From positions 62,001 to 126,000 of the forward strand of contig NZ_CP060393.1 in NCBI RefSeq assembly GCF_014274685.1: a stretch of 64,000 bases of DNA, given 5' to 3'. The notes under the pieces were generated by a model. It saw nothing but the letters and a program-made list of their open reading frames with translations, did not search any database and was not told the DNA's origin. Positions within the stretch are counted from its first letter, which is position 1. Each line of letters starts with the position of its first letter. The DNA is from Edaphobacter sp. 4G125 (GTDB lineage Bacteria > Acidobacteriota > Terriglobia > Terriglobales > Acidobacteriaceae). A program made the translations under genes and the position numbers. Positions 36,616 through 46,295 of this stretch are shown here, piece by piece.

Positions 36616-37635
36616 CTACGACGTTCGCTTGCGAAGATCGACTGCGCCCACTGCGGCGTGTTTTTCAATCTCAGCCAGCTCTGCTTCGGTAAAGGAGAGA
36701 TTCTTCACTGCATCCAGCGAGTTCTCAAGCTGTTCCAAGTTACGGGCTCCGATCAACGCTGACGTAACGCGCGCATCGCGCAGAACCCAGGCAAGCGCCA
36801 TCTGCGCCAGTGTCTGTCCGCGGCCTTGAGCAATCTCGTTAAGAGCCCGCACACGCTGTAGGTTGTCTTCGCTGAGAATCTCTTTCCTGAGCGAAATTCC
36901 TCGAACTGCGCGAGAGTCCTGCGGAATACCGTCGAGATACTTGTTCGTCAGAAGCCCTTGCGCCAGCGGCGAGAAGGCAATACAGCCTGCGCCGATCTCG
37001 TCCAGGGTGTCAAGCAGCTGCTCTTCGATCCATCGGTTGAACAGGGAATACGACGGCTGATGAATAAACAACGGGACACCTTCACTGCGCAGGATTGCCG
37101 CCGCCTCTCGTGTACGGTCCGGTGGGTACTGCGAAATCCCCACATAAAGCGCCTTACCCTGGCGTACGGCCTGGACCAGCGCTCCCATCGTCTCTTCCAG
37201 CGGAGTGTCCGGATCGGGACGATGCGAATAAAAGATATCGACATACTCCAGCCCCATGCGTCGCAGACTGTCATCCAGCGAAGCAAGAAGATACTTGCGC
37301 GAACCACCAATCCCGTATGGTCCCGGCCACATGTCCCAGCCAGCCTTGGTAGAAACAATCAGCTCATTACGATAAGGGCGAAGGTCCTTCTCAAAAATCC
37401 GTCCGAAGGTCTCCTCAGCCGAACCGTAAGGAGGGCCATAGTTATTGGCAAGATCAAAGTGCGTAACTCCACGATCGAAAGCGCGAAGGACCATAGCGCG
37501 GCCCGTCTCAAAGACATCGACGCCTCCAAAGTTCTGCCACAGACCGAGAGAGATCAGCGGAAGAACGATACCGGACCGCCCACAACGACGAAACTGTGCA
37601 TCTTCATATCGCTTCTCATTCGCTACATAACTCAT
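36616..37635 (-). CDS. aldo/keto reductase (L-glyceraldehyde-3-phosphate reductase type)
   Basis: 339 residues. AKR features: N-terminal strand FRRCGRSGIVLPLISLGLWQNFGG, FDRGVTHFDLANNYGPPYGSAEETFG with the catalytic Asp and Tyr region, KAGWDMWPGPYGIGGSRKYLLASLDDSLRRMGLEYVDIFYSHRPD (Lys and His of the tetrad), and YVGISQYPPD. The pattern matches the YghZ/Gpr-like AKR14 group. It is an NADPH-dependent carbonyl reductase, cytoplasmic. AGGAGATTT lies upstream of ATG 37635. Confidence 0.9.
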   Translation of the reverse strand: MSYVANEKRYEDAQFRRCGRSGIVLPLISLGLWQNFGGVDVFETGRAMVLRAFDRGVTHFDLANNYGPPYGSAEETFGRIFEKDLRPYRNELIVSTKAGWDMWPGPYGIGGSRKYLLASLDDSLRRMGLEYVDIFYSHRPDPDTPLEETMGALVQAVRQGKALYVGISQYPPDRTREAAAILRSEGVPLFIHQPSYSLFNRWIEEQLLDTLDEIGAGCIAFSPLAQGLLTNKYLDGIPQDSRAVRGISLRKEILSEDNLQRVRALNEIAQGRGQTLAQMALAWVLRDARVTSALIGARNLEQLENSLDAVKNLSFTEAELAEIEKHAAVGAVDLRKRTS

Positions 37636-37746
37636 CAGACAAATCTCCTGGGATTAACTGCGCAAGACTGTCCTGCCACCCACTATTTCCACCATCCAGT
37701 CAGCCAGTTTCCCTTAGCTTACTGAAAAGTTGGATGACCTGGCATC

Positions 37747-38592
37747 TCACACCTGAATCATCTTCAGGACCTCCGCCGGAGAGAGCCCTCGCTGCCGCAG
37801 ACTACGGATCGCGAGAGCATGGTGACGCTTTGCGAGTCGAATACCCTGTTCGTCACGCAATAACGGAGCGTGGAAGTAGGCCGGAGTTTGCAGACCGAGT
37901 GCGCGTTGCAGAAGAATCTGGCGCGCAGTGGATTTGAGCAGGTCGGCTCCGCGTACAACCTCGGTGATCTGCATCTCGGCATCGTCGACGACACAGGACA
38001 GCTGATAGCTCGGCAGAGAATCTTTACGCCAGATCAGAAAGTCGCCAAAGTCTTGGCCTGCGATAAAACTCTGCGAACCGAGGTTGCGGTCGATAAAGGT
38101 GATTGCCTCGCCGTCAGGAACGCGAAAGCGGTAGTTGGTGTTCTCTTGAAGAGATTGTGCAGGGGAGTTTGTCGCTGGCCGACACTTTCTGTTGTACACG
38201 GGTTCATCATCTACATTTCCAGGCTGATCTGCTTGCGTTTCTTCATGCGGTGCCTGCGTCATCTGTGCAAGATCTCTGCGCGAGCAGGTGCAGGCATAAG
38301 CATGGCCCGAGGCGAGCAGACGTTCGAAGGCTGCACGATAGAGCGCGATGCGCTCGGATTGCACGATCATCGGAAGTGTCCACTCTATGCCCAGCCATGC
38401 GAGATCTTCGATCATTGCATCGACGTACTCTTGCCTGGATCGTTGTGGGTCGAGATCTTCATTGCGAAGCAGAAGTGTACCGTTGTGCTGAAGTGCGCGC
38501 TGATAGGCTGTCCAGAAAGTAGCCGCATGGCCAAGATGGAGAAGGCCCGTGGGGGATGGTGCTAGGCGGCCGATGTAACGTTCAACACTCAC
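37747..38592 (-). CDS. gluQ: glutamyl-Q tRNA(Asp) synthetase
   Basis: 281 residues, far shorter than GluRS because the anticodon-binding domain is missing. It starts RLAPSPTGLLHLGHAATFW, the class I HIGH region, and has LLRNEDLDPQRSRQEYVD, the zinc cysteines in YACTCSRRDL and YNRKCRP, and DFGDFLIWRKDSLPSYQLSCVVDDAEMQITEVVRGADLL. The KMSKS-like region is RLAKRHHAL. It attaches glutamate to the queuosine of tRNA-Asp. GTG is used as start. It follows the polymerase gene by 15 nt, likely in one operon. Confidence 0.92.
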   Translation of the reverse strand: MSVERYIGRLAPSPTGLLHLGHAATFWTAYQRALQHNGTLLLRNEDLDPQRSRQEYVDAMIEDLAWLGIEWTLPMIVQSERIALYRAAFERLLASGHAYACTCSRRDLAQMTQAPHEETQADQPGNVDDEPVYNRKCRPATNSPAQSLQENTNYRFRVPDGEAITFIDRNLGSQSFIAGQDFGDFLIWRKDSLPSYQLSCVVDDAEMQITEVVRGADLLKSTARQILLQRALGLQTPAYFHAPLLRDEQGIRLAKRHHALAIRSLRQRGLSPAEVLKMIQV

Positions 38593-38607
38593 TAAAGCAA
38601 GCGTACC

Positions 38608-39927
38608 TTACATATAGTCCACGCCATACTGCACTGGAATCTGCGTAAACGCGATGCGCGTCGGCGCGGATTCGCGTGCCGGCAACATACTGCCGAAGTG
38701 CAGCGTAGTGTGTCCGTATTTCAGGTTGAGCTTGTCCATTGTGGCCGAGAGTTGTGTGCGATTGTTGGGATCGCCGAAGAGCTCTTCCTGATGCCTGTTC
38801 TCGGGTACAAGATTGTGCAGAGTAATGCCAACAAAAAAGGGCCGCTGAAACTCCTGCCCTGTAGGACGCTGTGCCCAGATGCCACGCATCGCCTCGAGCA
38901 ACGTGAGGGTGTCCTGAGATTCGCGGAAGCGCGCCTCCATCCCCCAGCCGGAGTGTCGGATTCCGCTGTTGTGGCGCTTCGAGCGGAGCTGCTCGGCCTG
39001 TTCGCGCGTCAGCTGGTAGCGGATGACGAACGACATGGAGCCTGCATAGAACTTCTCCATGCGCAGCCGCATCGCAGCCTTGTGGAGCAGCTTGTTGGCG
39101 ACGGCCCATGCTCCTTCATCGCTGCGGAACTCGGGAGCCATCACATGCGAGTGGCCAAGCGATTTCTGTACGTCGCTGGAGACGGGAGCGCCATCGTCAC
39201 CAGTGTTGCCTCCCCGCAACCAATGGTAGATGCGGTCACCCCATACGCTGTTCCATAGCTTGTGCATGCCATTCAGATCGAGCGCGAGCAACTGCTCCAT
39301 CGTGCGGATACCCTTGGCATGGAGCCGTGCCTCAGTACGAGCACCTACGCCGGGAAGATCGCGCAGATCCAGATGAGCAATTGCCTTTGGCAATTGCGAT
39401 GGCAGAAGCCCGATGAGGCCATCGGGCTTCTGCATGTCGCTGGCGATCTTTGCGAGGTAGCGATTCGGAGCCATACCGATAGAGCAGCGCAACGCCTCGC
39501 CGACATTTTTGTAGATCGATTGCTTGATCTCGAGCGCGATCTTGCGCGCGCGAGGAGGCTCCTGCTCACGGCCCATGAGTTCGCAACACATCTCATCGAT
39601 GGAGGGATTATGTGAAACATGGCAGGCGAGCTCGACCGCGTCGTTGATTGCCTGTGAGTACTTTGCATACTCGGTGTGGCTGCCCTCAATAAGGATGATG
39701 CCGGGACACATCTTCTTCGCCTCGCCCACCTGCGTACCTGTCTTCACTCCGAGGGCCTTCGCCTCGTAGCTGGCGGCGATACAGCAGGTGGTGTCGGTCA
39801 TCGTAGGAACAACAGCGACGGGCTTACCGCGATATTCCGGATGCAACTGCTGTTCGACCGAAGCGAAGAAGGAGTTCAAGTCGATGTGCAGATGGGTAAA
39901 GCGATCGGGATGGGGCGCGAAGGACAT
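38608..39927 (-). CDS. Y-family translesion DNA polymerase
   Basis: 439 residues. The palm carries HIDLNSFFASVEQQ (first catalytic Asp and the steric-gate aromatic) and NPSIDEMCCEL (catalytic Asp-Glu), so the enzyme should be active, unlike ImuB-type proteins. LRDLPGVGARTEARLHAKGIRTMEQLL is the helix-hairpin-helix thumb region, and residues about 290-420 make up the little-finger domain. It resembles DinB/UmuC relatives; the precise class (Pol IV or another) is not resolved. It precedes gluQ by 15 nt. Confidence 0.9.
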   Translation of the reverse strand: MSFAPHPDRFTHLHIDLNSFFASVEQQLHPEYRGKPVAVVPTMTDTTCCIAASYEAKALGVKTGTQVGEAKKMCPGIILIEGSHTEYAKYSQAINDAVELACHVSHNPSIDEMCCELMGREQEPPRARKIALEIKQSIYKNVGEALRCSIGMAPNRYLAKIASDMQKPDGLIGLLPSQLPKAIAHLDLRDLPGVGARTEARLHAKGIRTMEQLLALDLNGMHKLWNSVWGDRIYHWLRGGNTGDDGAPVSSDVQKSLGHSHVMAPEFRSDEGAWAVANKLLHKAAMRLRMEKFYAGSMSFVIRYQLTREQAEQLRSKRHNSGIRHSGWGMEARFRESQDTLTLLEAMRGIWAQRPTGQEFQRPFFVGITLHNLVPENRHQEELFGDPNNRTQLSATMDKLNLKYGHTTLHFGSMLPARESAPTRIAFTQIPVQYGVDYM

Positions 39928-39983
39928 GGAAAGCGAATCTTCAAGAATTGTATTCGCTTTTTATTTGCCTTCATGAATTCTGT

Positions 39984-40388
39984 TTAATGGCTAGCCGTAG
40001 CAATTTCCGCAAAGCACTCTGCAAAGCTATTGGGCACTGAAGAGTCCAGCTTTTTCACCCATTGCACAATCGACGGCTTTTCATCGGGCGTGGCATAGCC
40101 TCCCCAAACATCGTGAAACTTTAAACCACTCGCATTCTGTGAATAGAAGAAGACACCTTGCTCAGCGCCAGATGGAGTGGCCCAGACCGCTGTCCAACTG
40201 CCGACCGTAATTGCTCTATCGATCCTGATCTTTGTAGGAGGTTGCCATTGGGTGAGATTGCTAGAGATCGAGCGAGCATACATCTTCTTTTCCGCTGTCG
40301 TCAGCGTCTTCTTCGCCGTCGCACAGGGATCGGCCGCAGCCGCCGTCAGTGTTGAAACCGCAAGAATCAATAACCCAATCCGCCTCAT
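39984..40388 (-). CDS. small secreted protein of unknown function
   Basis: 134 residues. A clear signal peptide (MRRIGLLILAVSTLTAAAA) is followed by a mature part with Cys21 and Cys near residue 126 that may form a disulfide, several Tyr/Trp residues, and segments TIRVGSWTAVWATPSGAEQG-like near the middle. No family is recognised. It lies downstream of nothing else on this strand and is transcribed towards the polymerase gene, 57 nt after it would end in that direction. Confidence 0.6.
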   Translation of the reverse strand: MRRIGLLILAVSTLTAAAADPCATAKKTLTTAEKKMYARSISSNLTQWQPPTKIRIDRAITVGSWTAVWATPSGAEQGVFFYSQNASGLKFHDVWGGYATPDEKPSIVQWVKKLDSSVPNSFAECFAEIATASH

Positions 40389-40601
40389 GTCTTTCCCTCC
40401 AGTCCATTGAAATCAATCCATAAAATTCTCTGTCAAGTACTGTTCGCGGGACAAAGCTCTGTAAGTTCCTGGAAAGAGATAGCTTACGCCGCATGGCCAG
40501 TTTGCCGATTAATGAGCCCCATTGGCTAAAATAGAAATATAAGCGGCAATAAAGATGAACCGGGCCAGGGGGGTCGGTTTTTAGCAAGTACAAAGAGATG
40601 A

Positions 40602-40730
40602 ATACTTTACGTCTCTTTCTGATCTGTAGCGCAGTAAAATCAATACTTTACGAAGAGCCTCAACGGAAGTACCAGGCTAAGTCTAAACTATTGAATACTT
40701 TGCGTGAAAATTGAGGGAGGGGTAGGGTGC
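40602..40730 (+). repeat. three ATACTTTRC copies plus G-rich tract
   Basis: ATACTTTAC at 40602-40610 and 40643-40651 and ATACTTTGC at 40695-40703 (spacings 41 and 52 nt), then GAGGGAGGGGTAGGG at about 40713-40727. The array fills most of the gap of about 380 nt (40389-40768) before the carboxyltransferase gene. The same motif recurs at 54181-54281. Confidence 0.55.
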
Positions 40731-40768
40731 AGATCAGGTTGCACCCGAGCTTGCTAAAATCGCTGCCT

Positions 40769-42418
40769 ATGGCGGCAACGGAACATCCCCCAACTTCTAA
40801 GAAGCCCGCAGCACACCAGATTCGCCTGACCGAGCTGGCTGCTCGTCATGCCATCGCCGAAGAAGGTGGTGGGCCGGAGCGACGCGCACGTGAGACAGCT
40901 GCAGGAAAGCTTTCCGCGCGCGAACGCATCGACCTGCTGCTCGACGAGGGCAGCTTCGAGGAAACAGATAAATTCGTCACGCATCGCGCATCAGATTTCG
41001 GCATGGACGAGCAGCGTGTCCCCGGCGATGGCTTCGTCACCGGTCATGGGCGCATCGATGGGCGCGTTGTCTTCGTCTTCGCGCAGGACTTCACCGTCTT
41101 CGGCGGATCACTCTCCGAGGCGAATGCAGCAAAGATCGTGAAGATCATGGACCTCGCCATGAAAGTCGGCGCTCCCGTCATCGGGCTCAACGATTCGGGA
41201 GGCGCGCGGATTCAGGAAGGCGTGCTTTCGCTCGCCGGTTATACCGATATCTTTCTGCGCAACACTCTGGCCAGTGGAGTCGTGCCACAGATCTCGGCGA
41301 TCCTTGGGCCATGCGCAGGCGGAGCGGTTTACTCCCCAGCGATTACCGACTTCACCCTGATGACAGAGCGCACCAGCTACATGTTCGTCACCGGCCCGGA
41401 CGTCATTAAAACCGTGCTGCACGAAGACGTCACGAAAGATGCGCTGGGCGGTGCGGCGACACATAACGAAATCTCAGGCGTGGCTCATTTCATGGCGCAC
41501 GACGATCGCGAGTGCCTCGCAATGATTCGTGAGCTGGTTAGTTTCATCCCTTCGAACAACCTCGACGATCCGCCGCGTCGACCAACCAGTGATGATCCTG
41601 CGCGTGCCGATGCCGCGCTCGATACGATCATTCCTGACGAGTCGAACCAACCTTACGACATGGTCGATGTGATTACTCGCATCGTCGATGACGGCTATCT
41701 CTTCCAGGTACACGAGCACTTCGCGCGCAACCTCGTCGTTGGATTCGCCCGCATGAACGGTCGTCCTGTAGGCATTGTGGCAAATCAGCCAGCGGTGCTC
41801 GCCGGTGTGCTCGATATCGATGCGTCTGTAAAAGGTGCACGATTCGTGCGGTTCTGCGATGCCTTCAATATCCCGCTCATCACGTTTGAGGATGTTCCGG
41901 GCTTCATGCCGGGAACACGGCAGGAACATGGCGGCATCATTCGTCACGGAGCCAAGCTGCTCTATGCCTTTGCCGAAGCCACCGTTCCCAAGCTGACGGT
42001 CATCACTCGCAAAGCCTATGGCGGAGCCTACTGCGTGATGAGCTCCAAGCATCTGCGCACCGATGTAAACCTGGCATGGCCCACGGCAGAGATCGCCGTA
42101 ATGGGCCCGGAGGGCGCGGTCAACATCGTTTACAAACGCGAGCTCGATGAAGTGCTGCGTCGCTCGCAGGCTGTGATGCCACAGGGAGTATCGCTCAGCG
42201 AAGAGCAGAAGCTGGAGATTCTAGCTGAAGCACGCACCGTGAAAGTCGAAGAGTTCCGCGAACGTTTCGCCAATCCATATGTGGCTGCGGAGCGTGGCTA
42301 TGTCGATGCGGTAATCCGTCCCAGCGAAACGCGCCGACGCCTGAACACAGCGCTCGATATGCTGGCGACCAAGCGCGAAAAAAATCCGCCAAAGAAACAC
42401 GGCAATATTCCGCTGTAG
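40769..42418 (+). CDS. acyl-CoA carboxylase carboxyltransferase subunit (PccB-like)
   Basis: 549 residues from ATG 40769. N-terminal [16 protein letters not shown] and [34 protein letters not shown] (crotonase-type N domain), [34 protein letters not shown], and in the C domain [52 protein letters not shown], all diagnostic of acetyl/propionyl-CoA carboxylase beta subunits. It probably joins the carrier and biotin carboxylase of 14175-16159. TAAAAT lies 8 nt before the ATG, with no ribosome site, a leaderless-type context. Confidence 0.92.
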   Translation: MAATEHPPTSKKPAAHQIRLTELAARHAIAEEGGGPERRARETAAGKLSARERIDLLLDEGSFEETDKFVTHRASDFGMDEQRVPGDGFVTGHGRIDGRVVFVFAQDFTVFGGSLSEANAAKIVKIMDLAMKVGAPVIGLNDSGGARIQEGVLSLAGYTDIFLRNTLASGVVPQISAILGPCAGGAVYSPAITDFTLMTERTSYMFVTGPDVIKTVLHEDVTKDALGGAATHNEISGVAHFMAHDDRECLAMIRELVSFIPSNNLDDPPRRPTSDDPARADAALDTIIPDESNQPYDMVDVITRIVDDGYLFQVHEHFARNLVVGFARMNGRPVGIVANQPAVLAGVLDIDASVKGARFVRFCDAFNIPLITFEDVPGFMPGTRQEHGGIIRHGAKLLYAFAEATVPKLTVITRKAYGGAYCVMSSKHLRTDVNLAWPTAEIAVMGPEGAVNIVYKRELDEVLRRSQAVMPQGVSLSEEQKLEILAEARTVKVEEFRERFANPYVAAERGYVDAVIRPSETRRRLNTALDMLATKREKNPPKKHGNIPL

Positions 42419-42494
42419 AACATCAACTCAAAAAGCGGAGAAACGCGGGTACTGGTTCTTACCTTCCGTTCCTTGTTCCCTGTACCCTGCTTTT

Positions 42495-42848
42495 ATGTCT
42501 GCCCAAATCATTTCAACTGCCAACGCGGATCACTACACTTGGGGAAACCGCTGCGACGGCTGGTTTCTGGTTCGCACGCCCGAGCTGAATATCATCGAAG
42601 AGCGGATGCCTCCCGGAACCAGCGAGACGCGGCATCATCATGTGCGTGCGCGACAGTTCTTCTTCGTGCTCGAAGGTGAGTTGACCATGGAGATCGAGCA
42701 GCACAGGTTAACGGTGCACGCAGGCCAGGGAATCGAAGTCGCTCCCGGTCAACAGCACCAAGCCATCAACCGCGGTCCAACGCCGCTGCGGATTGTGGTG
42801 ACAAGCCAGCCTCCAAGTCATGGCGACCGCATCGAAGAGACACCATAG
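42495..42848 (+). CDS. cupin domain protein
   Basis: 117 residues. One cupin barrel with metal-binding pattern ETRHHHVRARQFFFVLEGELTMEIE (two His and Glu) and a second His in PGQQHQAINRGPTPLRIVV. There is no signal peptide. Substrate unknown. TACCCT sits 6 nt before the ATG, without a Shine-Dalgarno site. Confidence 0.85.
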   Translation: MSAQIISTANADHYTWGNRCDGWFLVRTPELNIIEERMPPGTSETRHHHVRARQFFFVLEGELTMEIEQHRLTVHAGQGIEVAPGQQHQAINRGPTPLRIVVTSQPPSHGDRIEETP

Positions 42849-42886
42849 GCGCTCTACCCCACTCGCCCTGCCGGAACCGCAGCCCT

Positions 42887-43276
42887 CTACTTGCCTAGCT
42901 TCAGATCGATGTAGAAGTGGTTTTTACTGTCGAAGGAGCTGATGGACTTCACAGCGCTCTTCTTGCCGTTGGATTCGGCCCAGATCTCATAATCGGTGTT
43001 CTGCGTCAGTTGGCCAAAACGGTACTCTCCCTGATCGTCGGCGATAAAGCTCTTCACAGAGAGCGTCCGCCCATCCTTCAGGTAAACCACAGCCCCCTTG
43101 ATCGGAGCATTGTCGTGATCGGTAACTTTGCCTTCGACGACACGCTGTACGGGCCCACGTTGCTGCGCGATAGCCTGCGACCCTGAAATCACAGGGACAG
43201 CAGCCACAACTCCAAGAGAAGACATGACCAGAGCAGCTTTACCAAGACGGGAACGAAGCGACAGGAAATCCTTCAT
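42887..43276 (-). CDS. secreted protein with carboxypeptidase-regulatory-like domain
   Basis: 129 residues from ATG 43276. The leader LGKAALVMSSLGVVAAVPVISGSQAIAQ is a signal peptide. Residues about 40-110 make a beta-sandwich of the CarboxypepD_reg type (VVEGKVTDHDNAPIKGAVVYLKDGRTLSVKSFIADDQGEYRFGQL). Proteins like this are common in the envelope of this phylum. TATACT lies 6 nt before the ATG with no ribosome site, matching the leaderless pattern. Confidence 0.8.
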   Translation of the reverse strand: MKDFLSLRSRLGKAALVMSSLGVVAAVPVISGSQAIAQQRGPVQRVVEGKVTDHDNAPIKGAVVYLKDGRTLSVKSFIADDQGEYRFGQLTQNTDYEIWAESNGKKSAVKSISSFDSKNHFYIDLKLGK

Positions 43277-43316
43277 ACGCCCAGTATACGGGGATTCCAT
43301 TTAGGGGTGAGCAGAA

Positions 43317-43514
43317 TCATTCCTCGTCTTCGCCCGACAATAGAGCTGAGTCTTCTTCGTCGTAGCCAGCCTCTTCTACCGCGACCAGTTCGAGAGGATC
43401 GGTAGAGACGACCTCGAGCTCGGTGCCGCATTCTTCGCATTGCACCGTCTCGCCCGCATCCAGGTCATCGTCGAGATCGATCGGGTAATCGCATTCCGGA
43501 CATACCACAGCCAT
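43317..43514 (-). CDS. LysW-like small zinc-ribbon carrier protein
   Basis: 65 residues from ATG 43514, with GGAGG 6 nt upstream. It has a zinc ribbon (CPEC at 5-8, CEEC at 26-29) and a very acidic body, matching LysW-family carrier proteins of lysine/arginine biosynthesis. Canonical LysW ends in EDWGE, with the terminal Glu as attachment point; here the C-terminus is extended and ends GEDEE, so the last residue is still Glu. No LysX, LysZ or similar gene is next to it. It may be a divergent carrier with another role. Confidence 0.75.
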   Translation of the reverse strand: MAVVCPECDYPIDLDDDLDAGETVQCEECGTELEVVSTDPLELVAVEEAGYDEEDSALLSGEDEE

Positions 43515-43665
43515 CACAAGCCTCCGCACTGGAGCGGGTGCGGCGAGCCAAATCGGTAAAACGGGCCCGCAGAACGCTCCGCTAATCATTAAGCGATTCC
43601 TCTCGATGGATCGTCAAGGGTTAGGATGGTAACAATTTCACCCGCTCCTTCAAAGGAGAATTGAC

Positions 43666-45177
43666 GTGAACGTAACCTCCTGCTTGCGCCCGATTTACCT
43701 TGCCGGGCTTCTTCTTGCGCCTCTCGCTCCAGCGCAACAACCTGTGTCCCCTGCGCCGGTTGATCCTGCCATCGAAACCGCCCTTCGTCAGGTTTCCCCT
43801 GAACATGTTCAGGCCACAATCGAGAAGCTGGTGAGCTTCAACAATCGCAATACGCTCTCCAGCATGGAGGCTAACCTGAAGTCCGGCACCGGAATCAATG
43901 CTGCCGCGGACTGGATTGAGTCTGAGTTCACGCGCATCTCCGCGGATTGTGGCAATTGTCTCGATGTACGAAGAGATGAATTTATCGAGCAGCCACAACC
44001 CGGACCCCGCTCACGCATCCTGAAACCGACAAAGCTGACGAATGTATACGCCATCCTGCACGGCTCGGACCCTGCACAAGCAAACCGCATGGTTCTGGTC
44101 ACGGGTCATTACGACTCGCGCAATACCGATGTGATGGACACACATAACCCCGCTCCGGGAGCCAATGATGATGCCAGCGGCGTTGCTGTCTCGCTCGAAT
44201 GCGCTCGAGTGCTCTCAAAGCTGAAACCACCCTCTAGCATCGTGTTCGTTGCGGTTGCCGGCGAAGAGCAGGGACTGAATGGAAGTCATCATCTTGCAAA
44301 GCTGGCGAAATCGCAGAGCTGGCAGCTTGAGGCCGCGCTGAACAACGACATCGTCGGAGGCGACACTACGCCCGGCGATACCCAACAAAATAAGAATGTC
44401 GTCCGCGTCTTCTCTGAAGGCATCCCCTCGGCAGCCACGCCAGAACAGGCCACTGCACTGATCAACCTGGGTGCCGAAAACGACTCTCCCTCACGCGAGG
44501 TGGCACGCTCCATCGCCGAGATCGCCTCCACGTACTTCCCTCTAACGATGCAGCGCGCACAAGCCGGCAATCCGCCGCGCATCGCGAGAAGTAATTTGGT
44601 CCGGGCTGTCGAAAACTTTCACCCTGTGCTCATCTTCCGTCGTGATCGTTATCTTCGCGGAGGCGATCATTCAAGCTTCAACGCCGAAGGATTCCCTGCT
44701 GTTCGTTTTACCGAGTGGCGCGAAAACTTCAACCATCAGCACCAGAACCTGCGCACAGAGAACGGCATCCAGTATGGCGATCTTCTACAGTATGTCGATT
44801 ACAACTATGTTGCCAACGTCGCGCGTCTCAATGCCGCAACTCTCGCCACACTCGCGTTCGCTCCCGGTATACCGCGGGAGGTTCACGTGGAAACCAACAA
44901 TCTGGACAACAACACCGTTTTGACTTGGAGCGCTCCCGCTGGAGCCCCACAGGGAACAGCCTACGAGATTGTCTGGCGCCCCACAGACCAGCCGCTGTGG
45001 ACGATGGTCCAAAACGTCGGAACAGCAACCAGAATCGAACTGCCGATCTCGAAAGACAATGTCATCTTCGGGGTTCGTGCAATGGATGCCGCTGGACATC
45101 GCAGTCCGGCCGTTATGCCAAACCCCTCCCGGCCCACGCGCAATTTTACGCAACCTGCTCAAAGCCCTAAGTCCTAA
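43666..45177 (+). CDS. secreted M28 family metallopeptidase
   Basis: 503 residues from GTG 43666, with AAAGGAG 8 nt upstream. Signal peptide LAGLLLAPLAPAQQ. The zinc ligands are all present: VTGHYDSR (His, Asp), GANDDASGVAV (Asp), AGEEQGLNG (Glu pair), LNNDIVGGD (Asp) and GGDHSSFNAEGFPAV (His). Residues about 405-490 form a fibronectin type III-like domain (AYEIVWRPTDQPLWTMVQ). It is probably an exported aminopeptidase. It ends 57 nt before the rhomboid-like gene, perhaps co-transcribed. Confidence 0.9.
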   Translation: MNVTSCLRPIYLAGLLLAPLAPAQQPVSPAPVDPAIETALRQVSPEHVQATIEKLVSFNNRNTLSSMEANLKSGTGINAAADWIESEFTRISADCGNCLDVRRDEFIEQPQPGPRSRILKPTKLTNVYAILHGSDPAQANRMVLVTGHYDSRNTDVMDTHNPAPGANDDASGVAVSLECARVLSKLKPPSSIVFVAVAGEEQGLNGSHHLAKLAKSQSWQLEAALNNDIVGGDTTPGDTQQNKNVVRVFSEGIPSAATPEQATALINLGAENDSPSREVARSIAEIASTYFPLTMQRAQAGNPPRIARSNLVRAVENFHPVLIFRRDRYLRGGDHSSFNAEGFPAVRFTEWRENFNHQHQNLRTENGIQYGDLLQYVDYNYVANVARLNAATLATLAFAPGIPREVHVETNNLDNNTVLTWSAPAGAPQGTAYEIVWRPTDQPLWTMVQNVGTATRIELPISKDNVIFGVRAMDAAGHRSPAVMPNPSRPTRNFTQPAQSPKS

Positions 45178-45234
45178 AATCTCTGCCGCCCTGCACGGAA
45201 GTCTTCCCTGTGATGAAATAAAGGTCAGGCTACG

Positions 45235-46062
45235 ATGCGCCGTACAGGAAACATCTCGTTTGCCATGCCGTCCTTTGGAGGGGCCGTTCGCAGCCTCATC
45301 CTGCTCAATGTCGGTGCGTTCTTCGCCCTCGCCATTTTGTCGTGGATTTCTTCGGACCTCAGCCGCTTTCTTGGGACATATCTCCCGCTGGAGCCGCTGT
45401 CCGTCGTTCATGGACAGATCTGGCAGCTTTTTACTTACTCCCTGGTTAACCCTGGGATTCTTTCGTTCGCCTTCGCCATGCTGACGCTGTGGTTTACCGG
45501 CGCGCTGCTTGAAGGAAGTTACGGTAGACGGTGGTTTACAGAGTTGTACTGGACCTCGGTCGCCGGCGGCGCCCTCATCGCAACCGCGCTCTCGTTTACA
45601 CACCTCTTCGGTCTTCGCCCGGACGTGATTGCCGTAGGAGCATGGGCCGGCATCTTCGGACTGCTCGTCGCGATCGCCATGCTCTTCGGCGATCAGGAGT
45701 TTCTTCTGTGGTTCGTGCTTCGCATCAAGGCGAAGTACATGGTTGCAATCTATATCTTGATCGCGGTCGCTGTTCTTTTGAAGGAAAAAGACAACTTCGG
45801 AGCATTAGTACAACTCGCCGGGGCTCTTTCAGGCTTTTTGTTTGTTCGCTTTGCACCGCGCCGTGGCCTTGCCTTTGGACTGACGGAACGCTTCTACGGG
45901 ATACGCAACACCTATTACCGATACAAGCGCCGCCGCGCCGCGCGCAAGTTCGAGGTCTATATGCGCAAGCAGAATCGCGAAGTCCACTTCGACAAAGACG
46001 GACGCTACATCGACCCCGATGAGCTGCGGCGCGACCCAAATGACAAGCGCTGGATGAATTAA
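45235..46062 (+). CDS. rhomboid-fold membrane protein without catalytic residues
   Basis: 275 residues. Six membrane helices, with the rhomboid features GQIWQLFTYSLVNPG (near 60-75) and GALLEGSYGRRWF (about 89-101). The catalytic GxSG is replaced by GAWAG (135-139, Ser to Trp), and the catalytic His position in VQLAGALSG aligns with Gln193. It is therefore a rhomboid pseudoprotease rather than a protease. The C-terminal tail (about 205-275) is basic (RYKRRRAARKF) and cytoplasmic. Pseudo-rhomboids typically bind and regulate membrane clients. It follows the M28 gene in the same direction. Confidence 0.82.
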   Translation: MRRTGNISFAMPSFGGAVRSLILLNVGAFFALAILSWISSDLSRFLGTYLPLEPLSVVHGQIWQLFTYSLVNPGILSFAFAMLTLWFTGALLEGSYGRRWFTELYWTSVAGGALIATALSFTHLFGLRPDVIAVGAWAGIFGLLVAIAMLFGDQEFLLWFVLRIKAKYMVAIYILIAVAVLLKEKDNFGALVQLAGALSGFLFVRFAPRRGLAFGLTERFYGIRNTYYRYKRRRAARKFEVYMRKQNREVHFDKDGRYIDPDELRRDPNDKRWMN

Positions 46063-46094
46063 CCCGTTTTCCAAATCCTTTCCACAGGAATTGG

Positions 46095-46122
46095 TTGAGG
46101 AATCGTCTTCTTCCCCTATAAT
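46095..46122 (+). promoter_or_regulatory. sigma-70-type promoter
   Basis: TTGAGG (46095-46100), 16 nt, then consensus TATAAT (46117-46122). It would drive the secreted-protein gene starting at 46296, leaving a 5' leader of about 165 nt with no other feature seen. Confidence 0.6.
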
Positions 46123-46295
46123 TGCCTCAATTCGTTCTGACCTTACAGGTCGCCGTAATGCAGAGTTCCTCCCCGGTCCTTAGTCAGTAACCTTCCGTAA
46201 AAAACTGCCCTTGGCGTGTCAACCGTTAACGATAGCTCTGTGCCAGAGTAACGACAAATAACTCTGTGCTCAAAGCTGTAAGGAGTATTGTGTTC

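Noticed and set aside
39928..39983. LexA-type SOS box upstream of the Y-family polymerase
   Set aside because: Short GAAT/ATTC matches occur but no site with convincing spacing for a known LexA consensus of this phylum could be confirmed.
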